DNA from: Isoetes taiwanensis
Lineage: Eukaryota > Streptophyta > Lycopodiopsida > Isoetales > Isoetaceae
Reading direction: 5' to 3'
Length of the DNA stretch: 64,000 nucleotides
NCBI GenBank assembly: GCA_021234155.1
Contig: JAJEKV010000001.1
Span: 32,192,177 to 32,256,176 of the forward strand
Made by a program: the position numbers and the translations under genes. Numbering within the stretch: position 1 is the stretch's first letter; each line of letters begins with the position of its first letter. The notes beneath the pieces were generated by a model. That model was given only the letters and a program-made list of their open reading frames with translations, was not told where the DNA came from and ran no database searches. Below, in pieces: positions 15,800 through 28,223 of this stretch.

Positions 15800-17041
15800 A
15801 TTAGTGGATCAAAACTTAGGTCATTGACAATATCACTAATTTTTGCAAACCCAGCATTTACTGAGTGCAAGTACACATCGATCCACAAAGAGACTGCCAT
15901 TGGTGTCCATGAAGGTCGACGGCAGGGCCATAACTTGTTGTTCAAACTGGAAAGCAAGCAATATAATAAAAAAGTAACACAAGGTTAATGCAAATAACAA
16001 CCATGGTGAAATGAAGACCTGCATTCATCCCCAAAAGAAGGAGCATTGATCAATCTGGTTTCTAACGACCTTGCAAAAATGTATCAGAGCGAATGCAATA
16101 ACTCAAGCAACAAATCCAAAGCTTTTTTTTACCTTCACCAATGCCTTGCAATAGCATAGCTCTAGAGCCTTTAGCTTTAGGAGGAAACCAAAAAAGTCAA
16201 ATAAAGAAAAATCGTATTGCACCCTCTGCTCTGGTTTTGCCACCAGCAACATGTAGTACCTCACAGTGGGTGGGGTATGGCATCGTACAAAAACTGATCA
16301 AATTTCACTTATTGTGGTGACGATTTTAGAATCGTGGTTAGTAGTATAAATTGATTCAATTGAATCGAATTAGTCTTATCATCCGCAGAGACCAATTGGC
16401 CCATGGGACTCAAATAAAGGATACAAGTAGTGCATTACTACTCGGATTAAAAAACACCCTCCTCGAAGGGTTTTCAAGGGAAAAAAACTTGGCAGTAATA
16501 GATATGCTGAGAGACTGTACAATGATACATTATGATACGTTTTAATCTCAGTGGCCTGTTTGAGGACATAACTGGTGCGTGCATCCATGATGCCTTGGAG
16601 AAAAGATCCTAACAAACCCACTAAGGCTAGATATGATTAAATGTTGGACACTGCTGCAGTGCACGACATTCGTCCTCAATGACACCTTGATGGCAACACT
16701 GACAATCTTCGTGCGCCTCTCAAGCCCATCTTCTTGTCTCAATTTGTAAAGCGATGTGCACCTCTTCGAAGCGATGTTATCAACCTGCGCTTTTTTTCAA
16801 CGACAGATGTGTACACAGGTAGCACTATGGATCCCGTGTAAGTGTTGGGTTGACCTAAAGTTGGTAGTGTGATGTCCTAATTTGTTTCAAGGCACTCGCA
16901 TCTCAAAGCTTGTTGAGGAAGCAAGCACCGAGGTATTGCTGCAATTTATGTGCATGCACCTATGCTCTTGCACATTCCATCAGGAAAATCACTAAGCTCA
17001 CCTCTCCTTCCAACAGGTTTTGAGGCGTTACGGACCCATGG
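15800..17041. other. No gene recognised
   Basis: AT-rich spacer between the MITE and the LINE RT ruin. A minus-strand frame at 16548-16742 could be a further decayed piece of that LINE but has no diagnostic motif. Confidence 0.35.
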
Positions 17042-18252
17042 CTACTTACAAGCCAGGTTGAGGAGACAAACATTATCCATACCAACTACTTGGAAGTAGA
17101 TAATGTGGCGGTCGAGTATTGCCTGCTGTAAAGGTAAGAAACTTGTCCCTTGTAGAAGGATCTGGTAGGGGACTGTGGATTTCACCCCAAGTGCCCGAGC
17201 TAGAAAGGCTACTTCAGTCCATTCCATGTGGCCAGGGACCACTAAGACTCAAAACAAGTGTGGTAGATGAGCCCAATCATATAGCTCTACCTTGTGATTG
17301 TTGTTCTGCATTGCATACAGTGTCTTTCAGCCTGCTGTCACTTGTAATCAGAGGGAAGTGTCCCAATATATGGTAGTGGGGAACTTTATGCCCAGGTGTT
17401 TGTAGGTGGGTGCTACCTCCACATTTTGCCCCTGATATGTAAAGGAGGGAAGCCTCGAATTGGCACGAAGATGAAACACGTAGTATCTTAGTCTTGTCCA
17501 AATTGACTCACATTCTTGTGGTTAGGAAGGAAGTGTTCAAAGCATGCAAATGTTGATGTATGTCTTCCATGGTATGGGCCAGAAGGTCAACATCATCGAC
17601 ATATATGAGCTGCTTCATAATCTAGTGCACAAGATGAGCTTCATCACCCCATGAACAATAAGCCTCCCTTTCAATTGGTCAATGTAGAGGCCAAACAATG
17701 GGCATCCCTATCGGACCCCAATACTACTATTGACAGATTAGCCTGTCAGTGTCAGCTGGCTTAAGAAAGTCTCATACAACCTGACATTGCATTTTGCAAG
17801 TCCATAGGAGTCCCAGCTATCTTGATCTCTCGCACAGCTTTTCTTGAGGCACAATGTTAAAAAGCCTTTGCGAAGTCAACAAGCAGCTATAGTGGTCCTG
17901 TTGTTCGATTTCTACTATCCTCAACCAGAGCACGCAGTGTGAAGATGTGATCAATGGTGGAGCATCAAGGCTTGAATCTTAGCTGTATGAGGGCTCGCAC
18001 CTCTATTTCTTTTGCCCACATCGTCAATTGTTGCTCTAGAATGCTAGCCATTAATTTTGCAAAGAGGGAGCTGACCACGATTGTTCTGTAGTTGGCAGGA
18101 ATGTCTGGGTCCTCTGCCTTATACATGGAAACTCTGCTAGTGATCCATTGTTTGGGAAATCCTTCCTGCAATGCCATAATGAATAGTGTAGTGAGGGTGG
18201 GCACTATCGATGGCCTTGCCCATTTGACCTGCTTTGCTTGCATTCCGTCCAA
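17042..18252 (-). pseudogene. LINE reverse transcriptase ruin
   Basis: On the minus strand the N-terminal part (18252-17965) reads DGMQAKQVKWA, then LQEGFPKQWITS, NYRTIVVSSLFAKLMASILE and LIQLRFKP. This matches the fingers/palm entry of non-LTR reverse transcriptases ('NYRPI.....KL...ILE.RL'). Further on, with stops and frame changes, come DHIFTLRALVEDSRNRTTGP and LLVDFAKAF (palm motif A), then QLIYVDDVDLLAHTMEDIHQ near 17610, whose YVDD is the catalytic motif C. Frames at 17501-17277 and 17242-17042 probably continue the thumb and connection. Many stops make it inactive. It differs in sequence from the zf-RVT LINEs elsewhere in this window and is probably a different LINE clade. Confidence 0.6.
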
Positions 18253-19283
18253 GTTAGCTGCCTTGCCATTAACGAGACGCTTTCCAATACTGGGCTCGTT
18301 TATGAATGTAGCTCTGCTTGGACCCCAAGAGGATCATGGAGCTGGCACAAATACTATACTCCTGGTCAATGCATAAATTGATAAATTAGTAGAATTGACG
18401 AATTCTCATAAATTGATAAAATGGCATAGAGTGACAAGTTGGCAGCATAAATAGATAAATTGGCATATATTGGGAACATTATTGGGCGCTTTCTCAAACA
18501 ATATTACAATATGCTTCTGCATAAGCATGATCAATCTGATCGGGTTTCTTCTACTTGTGCTAGCCTCTCCATTTCCCTCTCCACTTGTGTTTCAGGCCCA
18601 ATTATATTAAAGACTTTGGCCTTGCTATACTGATGCCACACCCTTCTTCGATCTCGAGTGTCGGTAGCGGAGCATTTTCTCTAGATATATTGTTCTCCTC
18701 CTCCACCCTCTCAAGTGAGGGGTCAAGTCATCTCATAAGGATGTTTGCGGTTAACGACACGTTGAGATCGTTGTCGGTCCTATTTAATACCCTGTCAAAG
18801 CTCGAGTCGAGGGAGGCTCTTGCTTTCTCAATTTGTATAGCACCCCCTCATCCACAGCAAAGGGGTCATCTACTACATCATCCTCGAAGCTTACGACCTC
18901 TCCCAAACAAGCTTCTACTTGACATCTGTTCTCTGCCTCACCTTCCTTCTGCCATGGTTTTAGATGTTGCATGCCTCCTCTAAAATTCTGTATCGTATGA
19001 CAAAAACTTGTAGGATATCCTAATCCCCTGATCCTTATAATTGTCTGACTTGATATAAAATATTCATATTATAATCTGTAAGTCTGTAAGTTATTCATTC
19101 ACCAAAAAATAAGATATTACTATACGTAATCTTTTTTCTAGATACATTTACCAAAAGACTGAGGTTGAAAATTGAGTTGAAGTATAGTGCTCACAACATT
19201 TGAGCCTCTCATATTTCCAGGCGCTTTTTTGAATTGCTCCTTCCTCCATTTGGATCATCATTATTCACCCTTGAATCGTACAA
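18253..19283. other. No gene recognised
   Basis: A minus-strand frame at 18972-18784, acidic and without domains, and an overlapping plus-strand frame at 18585-18983 are the only notable open stretches. This DNA lies downstream of the copia integrase ruin, but I found no copia RT motifs in it. Confidence 0.35.
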
Positions 19284-21069
19284 CTATCCTTCAATAAATA
19301 CAACATTCCTGCTAGTTAAGGCGCTTCTTCCTTTAGGTTGAAAAAACATATAACACTTAAACTCCTCGACAATTCCTACTACGTACGTGACCAAAGATCT
19401 ACCATCAATTTTTTGCCTCTTTTCCTCTGGGATGTGTGTATAACTAGGCAGCCATATATTCTGATTTTTCCAAAGCTTGGAACTCCCCTGGCCATAAGTG
19501 CTCTGGCTATTTCCATTTGTACTTGTAGAAGCCAAAACATTTTGTATAAGCACAACTACTTTCACAGTCTTCTCCCACAAATAATTTGGTAATCCTGTGT
19601 GCTTGAGCATTGTCTAACAACAATTAATATTTTTTTACTCTTTCTTTCAGCTATATCATTCTGTTGTGGAGTGTAACTACACGTGTAATGCCTTCTAATT
19701 CTCCTTCTAATGCAATAACTTTTAAATTTGGAAGAAATGTACTCACCTCCATTGTCAAAGTATATACACTTGATCCTCCTTCAAATGGAGCACTCCACCT
19801 CTGCTGCATATTCTTTAGAAGCCTCAAATGCTAAGTCTTTTGATCCACGATAATACACCTTTGTTTTCTATTAAAATCATCAATAAAGGTTATGAAATAT
19901 TTTTTGCCTGTGATTCCACTTACATTCAATGGTCCACACAATGATGTATGTATCCAATCCAAAATTCTACTTGCCCACTTCTTTGGTATATGAAAAGGTA
20001 ATCTGCAGTGTTTGCCAACAAGCATGCATCCTTTGCATATATAATTCTCAACTTGCTATTTTCATATTTAATCCATCCATGTTTTATCATAAGTTCAACC
20101 TCTTTCACATGTATATGTCCCAGTCTCTCGTGTCACATTGAAGTATTTAAAACAATTGCCAAATTAGCACTTCTAATACAATTAGGACACATGCAAAAAA
20201 TGGTGGTCAACACATTTCTTCAGCACATTTCTAACACTTCTTCATCTTCTTATTATCTATTTTCTGCAAATCTCCATTGCCTACCTAGTTATGTCCACCT
20301 TTGCTTCCACTGCAATCCTTCAAGATCCTTGATGAGCAAGCTACGGCTTTTTCAGCTCTACTATCTAAAATTAACAAATCATCACTAATTCTTTTAAAAG
20401 TTGAATGTGCTTGATCCTTTTCATCATCTTCAACTGGTTCTTCTTCCAAAATAACTTCTTCTGCAATGTTGGCCTCAAACTTTGTGTTTCTGCCTCTTCC
20501 TCTACTTTTGCCTATAAAGGTAGCACTAATTCCTCTTCCTTTTCTCCTAACACGGGAGTTTTCCTTTGATGTATATCACGTGGAAGCAGATGACCTCTTC
20601 CTGTGCAATTATAACAATTAACGTTTCTTACCTAGTGTATGTCATGTGCGTCTCCACGTTGTTAACAAGAATGTGTAAAAGCCAATCCATCCTTCTCTTG
20701 CATAATTGGGACAAGCCCAGATCGCTCCTCTACATGATGATATGCTTCTATCACTACATTGGTCTCTTAGTTGGAATGGCGATTTATCCTCGTGGCCAAA
20801 ATCCAATGGAAAAAATTTTTAGTTCTCCTTATTCATGTACACCTTCGGCTTGGAAAAACTTGCTTTATATTTACACTTCAACGACTCGAGCTTCCTCAAG
20901 ATCAAAACTCTACATGCCTCAAGATAGACTTTACCATATTAATTATCACCACGAATTCTACCTTTGGCTTGGAAGGCCTCCTCAAAAGCCATTTCTCCCT
21001 CGCTATCCAAATCATCTACACGTGGCACTTCCCCCATGCATAAGAGCTGCAAGTTTCTTGAACATTTGA
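19284..21069 (-). pseudogene. Ty1/copia gag-pol ruin (gag, GAG-pre-integrase, integrase)
   Basis: Read on the minus strand from about 21069 downward: a gag-like segment; a degenerate CCHC knuckle at about 20635-20594 (CYNCTGRGHLLPRD, the last Cys replaced); the GAG-pre-integrase region (HERLGHIHVKEVELMIKHGW); GKHCRLPF; and the integrase core WIHTSLCGPLNVSGITGKKY, then FITFIDDFNRK. The usual HTDLCGP is HTSLCGP, so the first catalytic Asp is lost. The integrase C-terminal part at 19610-19284 reads KHTGLPNYLWEKTV, AYVHIP-like SYTHIPEEKRQKIDGRSLVT and RNVVFIEG. RT, RNase H and LTRs were not found. Several frameshifts and stops are present. Confidence 0.75.
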
Positions 21070-22229
21070 GTCCTCACCTCCTTGTTCCTTCACATTCTAA
21101 CACAACCACTTGAACCAAGCTCTTCTAATATGCTAGATGCAAAGTTGAACTGGAAGGTCAGGGAAGGCATGCATTCAACCTGGAGAGTTACGACAAAAGT
21201 TGTACATGCAAGGGCAACGAGAGGTACTTCTTACCACTTTCTCAACTCTTATTTTGGTTTTATCAACAATGAAGCACGAAGGATATCCATTGGAGCCATA
21301 GCTTAATTGTGATAATTCAAGCTATAGGTATTCCATTGCAATGGTCATTGAATGCAATTAAAATGAACAAATGACACCTACAACTTAAATCACCCTAAAC
21401 CACAATCGAGTTCAGGTGTAACAATCACTATTGAGTTTAAGATAACATACTTTTGTCACTCCTCTTGAAGGTTGAGTCTATTAGATTGCTCTACCTTTTC
21501 CAAACCTCAATAAAGCATGTAAAATGAAGTTCCATTGAGACAAGATGAATGCATACCATGATTCATAGGGGAAACACAACACCCTCCAAGGAGTGGAGCA
21601 CAAACAACAAAATACCCTAAAGCTTGACAATTACCGAGGGTGTACGCAATAATTCATTTATAATGAGAAGAGACATAAAAAAGGAGAATGTCAACTTCAA
21701 AAACTCCAAAGGCATAGCATTGGAGAATCTGAACTGCGACCCAAATGCACCAATGAGGCTGCCGCTTCAACTTCAATGAGCCTACCTCGAAAACTAGTCT
21801 AATGATTCGCAACTCACCTCCAACCACCACTATAAATGCATTGTTGAGGTCATTTCTCCAAAAAATTGCAAGAAAAAATTCAATCATGCTAATCGTTAAA
21901 TGTATTAAGGTTAGAAATGACAAACTAACAGTGTCAAAAAACAAAGAGGGGGACAAGGTGATCCAAGGCCAATGAAACATACGAACGAAGAAATGGTCCA
22001 ACCAGGATCCTTGAAAGCTCCATTGAGGGGGCCTCCTCTTGGTATTTTACCAGTCTAACTGTCAAGATGTGGTTCAAGCTTCTGGTATTCCTGTGTTTGA
22101 GGTGGACCATCAAGCTCATATAAGTGTGCTGAGAACATATCTTCCTGTGCAGTTCTTGGGTATTTTACTAGTGGTTATTTAGATTTTTAACGGTTCTGTG
22201 TTTGGTTATCTCGGCTTCTGAGACGCCTT
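21070..22229. other. No gene recognised
   Basis: AT-rich sequence between the copia ruin and the LINE ORF1 fragment. The hydrophobic minus-strand frame 22001-21654 has no domain. From about 22000 to 22229 the sequence may be a more 5' part of the LINE ORF1 copy, but it is too decayed to call. Confidence 0.35.
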
Positions 22230-22475
22230 CAACTTCCTCCTTTTCACTCCATCAAGTTGTTGGCAAAAAACTTTGTTCTTATTATGTTTGAAAGTAGTGA
22301 TGTAGTGGACTCTTTGGTATCAAGAGGGATTGATCCACTTGGGCGGGGAATATATAATGTACCAGTATTACTCTCCTAGCTTTACACCAAATATAGTTCG
22401 TGCATTAAAGACGCCTTGCTGGTTCTCGTTACCTAATCTTCCTCCTGATCTAATGGCTCATCAATTTCTAGTTGC
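22230..22475 (+). pseudogene. Second LINE ORF1 (DUF4283-like) fragment
   Basis: The sequence from CTTCAACTTCCTCC to about CTAGTTGCAATTGC is collinear with the N-terminal part of the ORF1 at 10827-9756, at high identity. It encodes LLAKNFVLIMFESSDVV, MYQYYSPSFTP and PCWFSLPNLPPDLMAHQFL. A frameshift lies near 22340. Similarity stops at about 22475, where gag sequence of element C begins. No 3' UTR or poly(A) is present. Confidence 0.7.
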
Positions 22476-25311
22476 AATTGCAGAACAGATGCCTACATAC
22501 CGAAACCAGAGGGCACGACTGGCTGGTTGGATGCCCTCCCAGTTATCTATCACCAGGTGCAGGAGTGCCTCCTATTGGAGGATATTATATGGACATACCA
22601 TGTAGTGACTAGCTTGAAGACCAGAACGAAAGCGCAAGTACTTTATGAGCTCGTTGAATATTGTATGGATGACTTCATCAACTTTACGCTAGTTGAGCTC
22701 CCTACAGAGGTACAGCAACTACTCCAGTTTTAGCAGGAAACCATTGAGCCAGTTGATACATTCCTCTGGCTAAGAGACATGCTCCAGGACCCTCCATCTC
22801 AGCCTCCTCAGGAAGCTTTCATTGCCATGGGACCTCACGTCCTGAATATTAATATGGTCAATGTTCCTTTCGAGTCAGATGAAGAGGAGGAGGATCTCTA
22901 CAACAACCCGGGTCATCTGAGGGAAGAAAAGCAGGAATTCCACCTTGGCAGGCCATAAGAAGCTTCCCTATCGCACTTTCACCTACGTGCTCGTGCGCCG
23001 GGACTTTGCTCTCACTGCCTTGGGACAAGACATAGCACCGTGGATGAGCATGAAACTCCTTGTGGCCACCTCTTTGACCACTGCTTATCCACCAGAGGTT
23101 GCATCTCTTGCCGCCAGCATTGTCAATCTAGGGGTTACTTTGCTACGCCATCGGCAGCCATCACCACCTCCTACGCCCATGGATCAGGACGCAGGACCTA
23201 GTTTCTGAGTATGGATTTATGGATTTATAAAGTATGGCCTTTGGCCATTACCATATATGTACTATTGTATCGGCAGTTTTAGGCCCCTCTAAATACAAAT
23301 TTTGTTCTTCCTATATTACCTGTCTCTCTTCTTGCGAAATTCTAAGTATAAGGAATGACTAGTGGATTGTACATCTATTGTCGGGTTTGTTGCAGGACCA
23401 GAAGTCAATGATGACTTTAAGGTGTGAAACTTCGTAAAGTTGCTATATTTTACCATTTTTTAAAATCTGGATTCGATGGTTTACTAGGATGCGTACGCTA
23501 AAGAACTTCATAAAATCGCCAAAATTTGATAATATTGCATCCCGATTATAGTAAATTCGCCAAATTAATGGACATTTTACAGTAAAAACCTCAATTTTAT
23601 GGTAAAACGCCAATTCTACTAAATTCGTTTCTATAAAAATGTTGGAAAAATAGGAAACAATCGCCATCATTTCTATAGTTTAGAAGCAGCTAGAAGATGA
23701 TAAAATCATCACTGCCAGAAGTGCCGTATTGCCCCACAGAAAGGTGGGAAATTGTCACGCTCCTTCGTGACAAAGCCCTCCAAAACTTGCAACGCATCCT
23801 GCAACGAAGTTGGGCCTATTGGGAATTCACCAACGAAGAAGTATTCATGGATGCAGATGACCAATTATGGGAGCTATATTACGCAATGCGTGACTTCTTT
23901 AATCTATTGATTATACACCTGACTCTCGAGTATCAGGATCTTACCATCAAGGCTTGGGCCAAATATAAATTAGTATGTGCAGTGAGGGAGAGTATCCGTT
24001 ATACGGTCCTCCATCCCCTTACGGCACCATAGACCAACCTTTTTGTTAAACCCTTTTGTATAAATAAACTTTCATCTTTGTTGTTTGTGTGGGCATTACG
24101 TCAAATGTAACCCTAATCCCATCTTAATATCAAGCAATTTTGTGTTAATGACCTTATAGTAATCATGTGACATGTCGTGCTTATCTCGCTTCTATTTTAC
24201 ATTTTAGACGATGCACGTTCCCCTTTGTGGGCGACACCAGTGCAACCTGGTCATCTTACTCTAGAAAAGGAGCTCACCCTTATGAAGCGGCAACTTACTG
24301 AGCTCCATGCATATATATTGCATACCAACCCACCACAGGCACCACAGGAAGATGGGGCCGAGGTTCCTGTTTTACCAGACTAGCAGCCACCACCACCGGT
24401 ACCAGTACCTGCACCAGTTACATCCACCCATTTAAAGCATACACGGAGCAGCTCATCTTCAGATGCCACGTCTAAGTCGTCTGACTCAGCGAACTCGTCT
24501 GAACCAGATGATGACCATGCCAAAGCCAAGAAAAAGGATTATCAGAAAACTGTGGACTCTGCCATCACTAACATCTGGAAGAACCGCAAGTTGGCACAGT
24601 TCTCAGGCAAGACCACCAGGTCCGGAGTGGATGCCGGATCTTGGTTAGATGAAATGCATGAGTTTGGAAAATCCTATGGCATGACACAGAAGGATATCGG
24701 CAAGGTGGCCACCACAAATCTTACAGGGTCTGCCCGTATTTGGTGGAAAGGATACGCCCGCTCCCATGGATTGACGAGGGGTAAGTGCAGAACAAGGTCT
24801 TTGCCAAATCCTTTAGACTTTTTAGACTTTTTATCGCTTGGAGCAGAAGAACATGACCGTCCAAGCATATATGGATGAGTTCATGAGGCTGTGCTTGTAT
24901 GTCCCAGGGATAAATGAGCGCAGGGCAGTTGAGGGATACATCGAAGGGTTCCCCTACCTTAAGGAAGATGGTTCGAGCAATCGACCCTAAAACAGTAGCA
25001 GAAACAGAGGCTAAGGCTCTTAGCCTCGAGGAGGACACCCCTAAGTACCAGCCACCACGGCCCTCTACATTCGCTCATAATAGGGGTTATACACCATACA
25101 AGGGATGTTCACCTAGTCCTGGACCGCCCTCGTCAACTGGGTATCAGAAGCAGGATAAGAAAGTTTCCTTCACCGTCCCGGATAAGTCTGCTAGTACCAT
25201 AGGAGTTGTCCAAGATATTCTTCAAGCAATAAAAGGAGGCTCGTGAACAGTTGCGAAGGGTCAAAGCTTGTTATCCATGTTTTCGTCCGGGACATCGTAT
25301 CCAAGAATGTC
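22476..25311 (+). pseudogene. gag of chromovirus C
   Basis: The capsid-type region is clearest at 24552-24960: WLDEMHEFGKSYGMTQKD, then LTGSARIWWKGYA, and in another frame LEQKNMTVQAYMDEFMRLC, the retrotrans_gag pattern. A CCHC knuckle, CYPCFRPGHRIQEC, lies at about 25269-25310. Upstream, acidic/proline-rich frames at 22527-22733, 22945-23208, 23697-24032 and 24177-24383 are probably N-terminal gag. They are separated by AT-rich non-coding stretches (about 23215-23690 and 24033-24170) that may be further small insertions. Gag forms the particle around element RNA. This copy is broken by frameshifts and by the nested insertion immediately after the knuckle. Confidence 0.65.
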
Positions 25312-25315
25312 CATA

Positions 25316-28219
25316 AACCATCATTCAATTACTTTCGGATTATGTCAGATTGGGAATTTTAAACAAAGTTTATTTTAGTCCGCCGCGTGCGTTTCTATAA
25401 AATTTCCCTCCCAAACTAAACGCGTCTCCCGCCTACGCCTATTCTTCTACTTCCCTCTCACCTCCTCAAAATTTTCGTCCGCCCCTTTTCCACGGCCGCT
25501 TCCAAACTTTTACGCCGCTTTAAGCCCACTCTTTCTTCCCCGGTCTACCTTTCCTATACATTTTCTCTATTCGCCCAGCTCTGCCCTCCGTTTTACCATT
25601 TCTTCCAAAGTAGATGCAAATATCTTGCCATCTCTTGTCGCAATAGGAGGGAATGGCAACTGCTCTGTGACATGACAATATACAAGAAGATGCGGCAGCG
25701 GCAGAGACAGTTTTGAAGCGATTTTTTTCTATAGGACGAGTTGTGGAATGGATTAATCGATGTTAACCTCTTCCTCAGTCAAGGTAACATGTAATCATCC
25801 TTATATGGATTTTTGTTTTGCTCCAATGTCGTAAGCTATCATCATAAATTTTGCAGATGTACTGGTTTGTGATTCACTCTTTTGAAATGTCGGTAAGAAA
25901 TAACTCCAAGTGGGTCAAGAATACTGCTTATTTGCTAATTTAGATATGCAGATTATACAACATAGAGTCAATCTTATGAAGGAGCTGCCTGGAAAATGAT
26001 AAAAGCAGACCAAAATCTCAGCTTGTGATTTCAAGAATAATGAAATTAGTGTTCCAGATGCTATTTGAGAAGTCTCTTCTATATGTGATGATATTGTAGT
26101 CATACTCATGGAGGCAAAGCACTAGCCATTCAAAGATGGGATCCTTATCTATACTATGATGAAGTAAAAATCGAGGTAAAATTTCTTGAGAAGTCTCACA
26201 ACTTCTACTTGTTGAGAATGGTGACTTCTCATCTTCACTAAGGCTTAAAATTGTGGATCGAAGTCTCTACGTGCCACCAGCTCATGGTAAGCAATTGCTT
26301 TAACTTTAAGAGTTAGAGGTTTATTTTTTTTCCTTTAAATCAGAGTATGCAATAACCATTACCAGCTTCTGCTTAAAAACTTGGTGCATTAAACAAATAT
26401 TATAACAGAGTTATTAGGTTCTTTGAGGCTTGTAGCTTTGTTTTTGCGTTTAGTTTATGGTATATAGTTCTTAAATTGTTATCTATTTCAATAGATGTGG
26501 ATTTTATAGTGATGTGACTAAGCTGTACCAGTGCATGGGCCCTTTTCATTATGATTATGCTGAGGCCAAGGTGCATCATAAATACGGTTGTAGATTTCAA
26601 TTTGGGTTTCAAACAACAATTTGTTTCAACTCTAAAGTGTTCCTCGTATTTAGATGATACATTTTGTCAGGTAAACTGCCACAAAGTTTATGGTAAGACA
26701 TTGTGTTCATTTCATAATTCAAGGTGGCACATTTCATGGATCTATGCTGTAATATCCTACTGCTGCAATAAACCACCAAGTGTATTGGTGTCTAAGTAAT
26801 GCTCATCCCTGATCTTATTCTTATGAAGAATGTCCATGCCCAGTATATTCATGGTGAGTTGCCAAACTCCAGCTGTTTTATACAATACAACTGTAATTCA
26901 TCAGTAAATATATTGTGGTTTGTGTGTAGAACTTGTCTGAATGCAGTGTAGCATTGTTTCTAACTCACTGTCAACATTTCAGGACTGCGAAAGGAAAATG
27001 AAGAAACTGGGGGATTTTTTGAACACTAGAGTCTCAAAGAGCTACAATAACAGATAGACGATGCTATTAACAGTAATGGCAACAAAACATATCTTCGTAT
27101 TCTTAGTCAGTATCGTCTTCCGGTAATATATTTTTACAACTTCCAACATTGGACGTGGACTTAAAAAAGCAAGTTGTATTCTGCAGGGCATAGAAAATAT
27201 GGAGCTACGATACCAAATGGCTATTAGAGACCAAATTGTTCAAGATCGGAGAGCGGATTTAAACAATATGTGGCTTCTTCTTGAGAGCTCTGAACTGAAT
27301 CATGATCAGATAGTTGAAGTTGTTGCACAGCAGGGGATTATGAAAGAAGGAGGCATTGCCTCATGGCACTATCCCACCACCTAGAGAATACAAGAGAGCA
27401 CATTAACTCTCCTAGCCTTCATTCTTCCACCACCAAAATCTCCAAGATTTGACTAGAAGCAAGTGAAGATTGGGGCCATAAGCTCAACGATGAGTACAAG
27501 TTCGCATCTTTGTGCTTTCCTCTCCCCAATGTCATATAGTAATAAGGACCTTTCCCCATATAGTGAGATCTGCAGACAAGTTCTTCAACAACTTTGGATA
27601 GCCTAAAGCCCAGGGATGAGTTCGATTTTGTGTCCGAAACTATTTCGTTTGAGTCGGAACCATGTTGCTCGAGTCCAAATTGTTGTTAACCGTGTTGCTC
27701 GAGTCCAAATTGTTGGTGCTAAATCGCGCCAAGCGCGATTTCGGGTGTCATGACTATATTTTTGTATTCCAGATTGTTGCTAAATCAAGCCGGTTACGTG
27801 TTGATTTACTTCCTGCAAAACTAATGGAAGTGTAATTTTGTTGTAATTATCGAATGTGAACTATGACGTCCACCTTCATATTTCTTTAAATACTGCCTCA
27901 AAACGTTTGAACAATTAACTTTTAGTTTAATTAAATTCTGATATTAGCTATATATTTGCATTATTTTCACGCCCCATAGATAACAAAGGTGTCAAAAAAT
28001 GGTTATTTTTTATCATTCCACGTCATAAGAAAATGTGTTAATAGTGTGTTAATAAGACTTGTTTCTATGAATAAATTGAATTAGACTAATGAGCAAGTGT
28101 TTCTGAGGCAAATTTTTGGTGAAGAAAATAAATGTAAAAACACCATAATTGCTCATTATACATGCTAAAGTGGCGCGATTTTGGAACAGACATAATCCCA
28201 AAATAAATGAATGATAGTT
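25316..28219. mobile_element. 2.9 kb TIR element nested in chromovirus C, with exon-like cargo
   Basis: The ends are inverted repeats. The left starts AACCATCATTCAATTACTTT and the right, on the other strand, AACTATCATTCATTTATTTT. 28 of 33 terminal bases match, including a shared GGATTATGTC. CATA is present directly outside both ends (25312-25315 and 28220-28223), a 4-bp target duplication. With one CATA the gag-to-protease frame stays aligned across the site, which supports the boundaries. No transposase is recognisable, so it is non-autonomous. The first 250 bp are pyrimidine-rich, like a plant promoter/leader. Intron-like boundaries occur inside. The superfamily is unassigned. Confidence 0.75.
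26983..27384 (+). pseudogene. Exon pair of an unidentified host gene inside the TIR element
   Basis: After an acceptor (CAACATTTCAG, ending 26982) one frame reads LRKENEET, then SLKELQ, QIDDAINSNGNKTYLRILSQ and YRLP to 27122. A 64-bp GT-AG intron (27123-27186, acceptor ATTCTGCAG) follows. The next exon continues in phase 0 with GIENMELRYQMAIRDQIVQ, then NNMWLLLESSELNHDQIVEV and QQGIM, and stops at 27384. Two in-frame stops in the first exon show decay. The charged, heptad-like sequence suggests a coiled coil. It reminds me of plant kinesin tails, but I am not sure. A tiny exon-like piece (about 25858-25893), also flanked by TTTTGCAG and GTAAGA, lies upstream. Best explanation: captured genomic sequence, introns included. 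Confidence 0.5.
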
Positions 28220-28223
28220 CATA

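Noticed and set aside
21654-22001. 115-codon hydrophobic minus-strand frame
   Set aside because: AT-rich DNA gives F/L/I-rich frames by chance. No motif, and it partly overlaps decayed LINE sequence.
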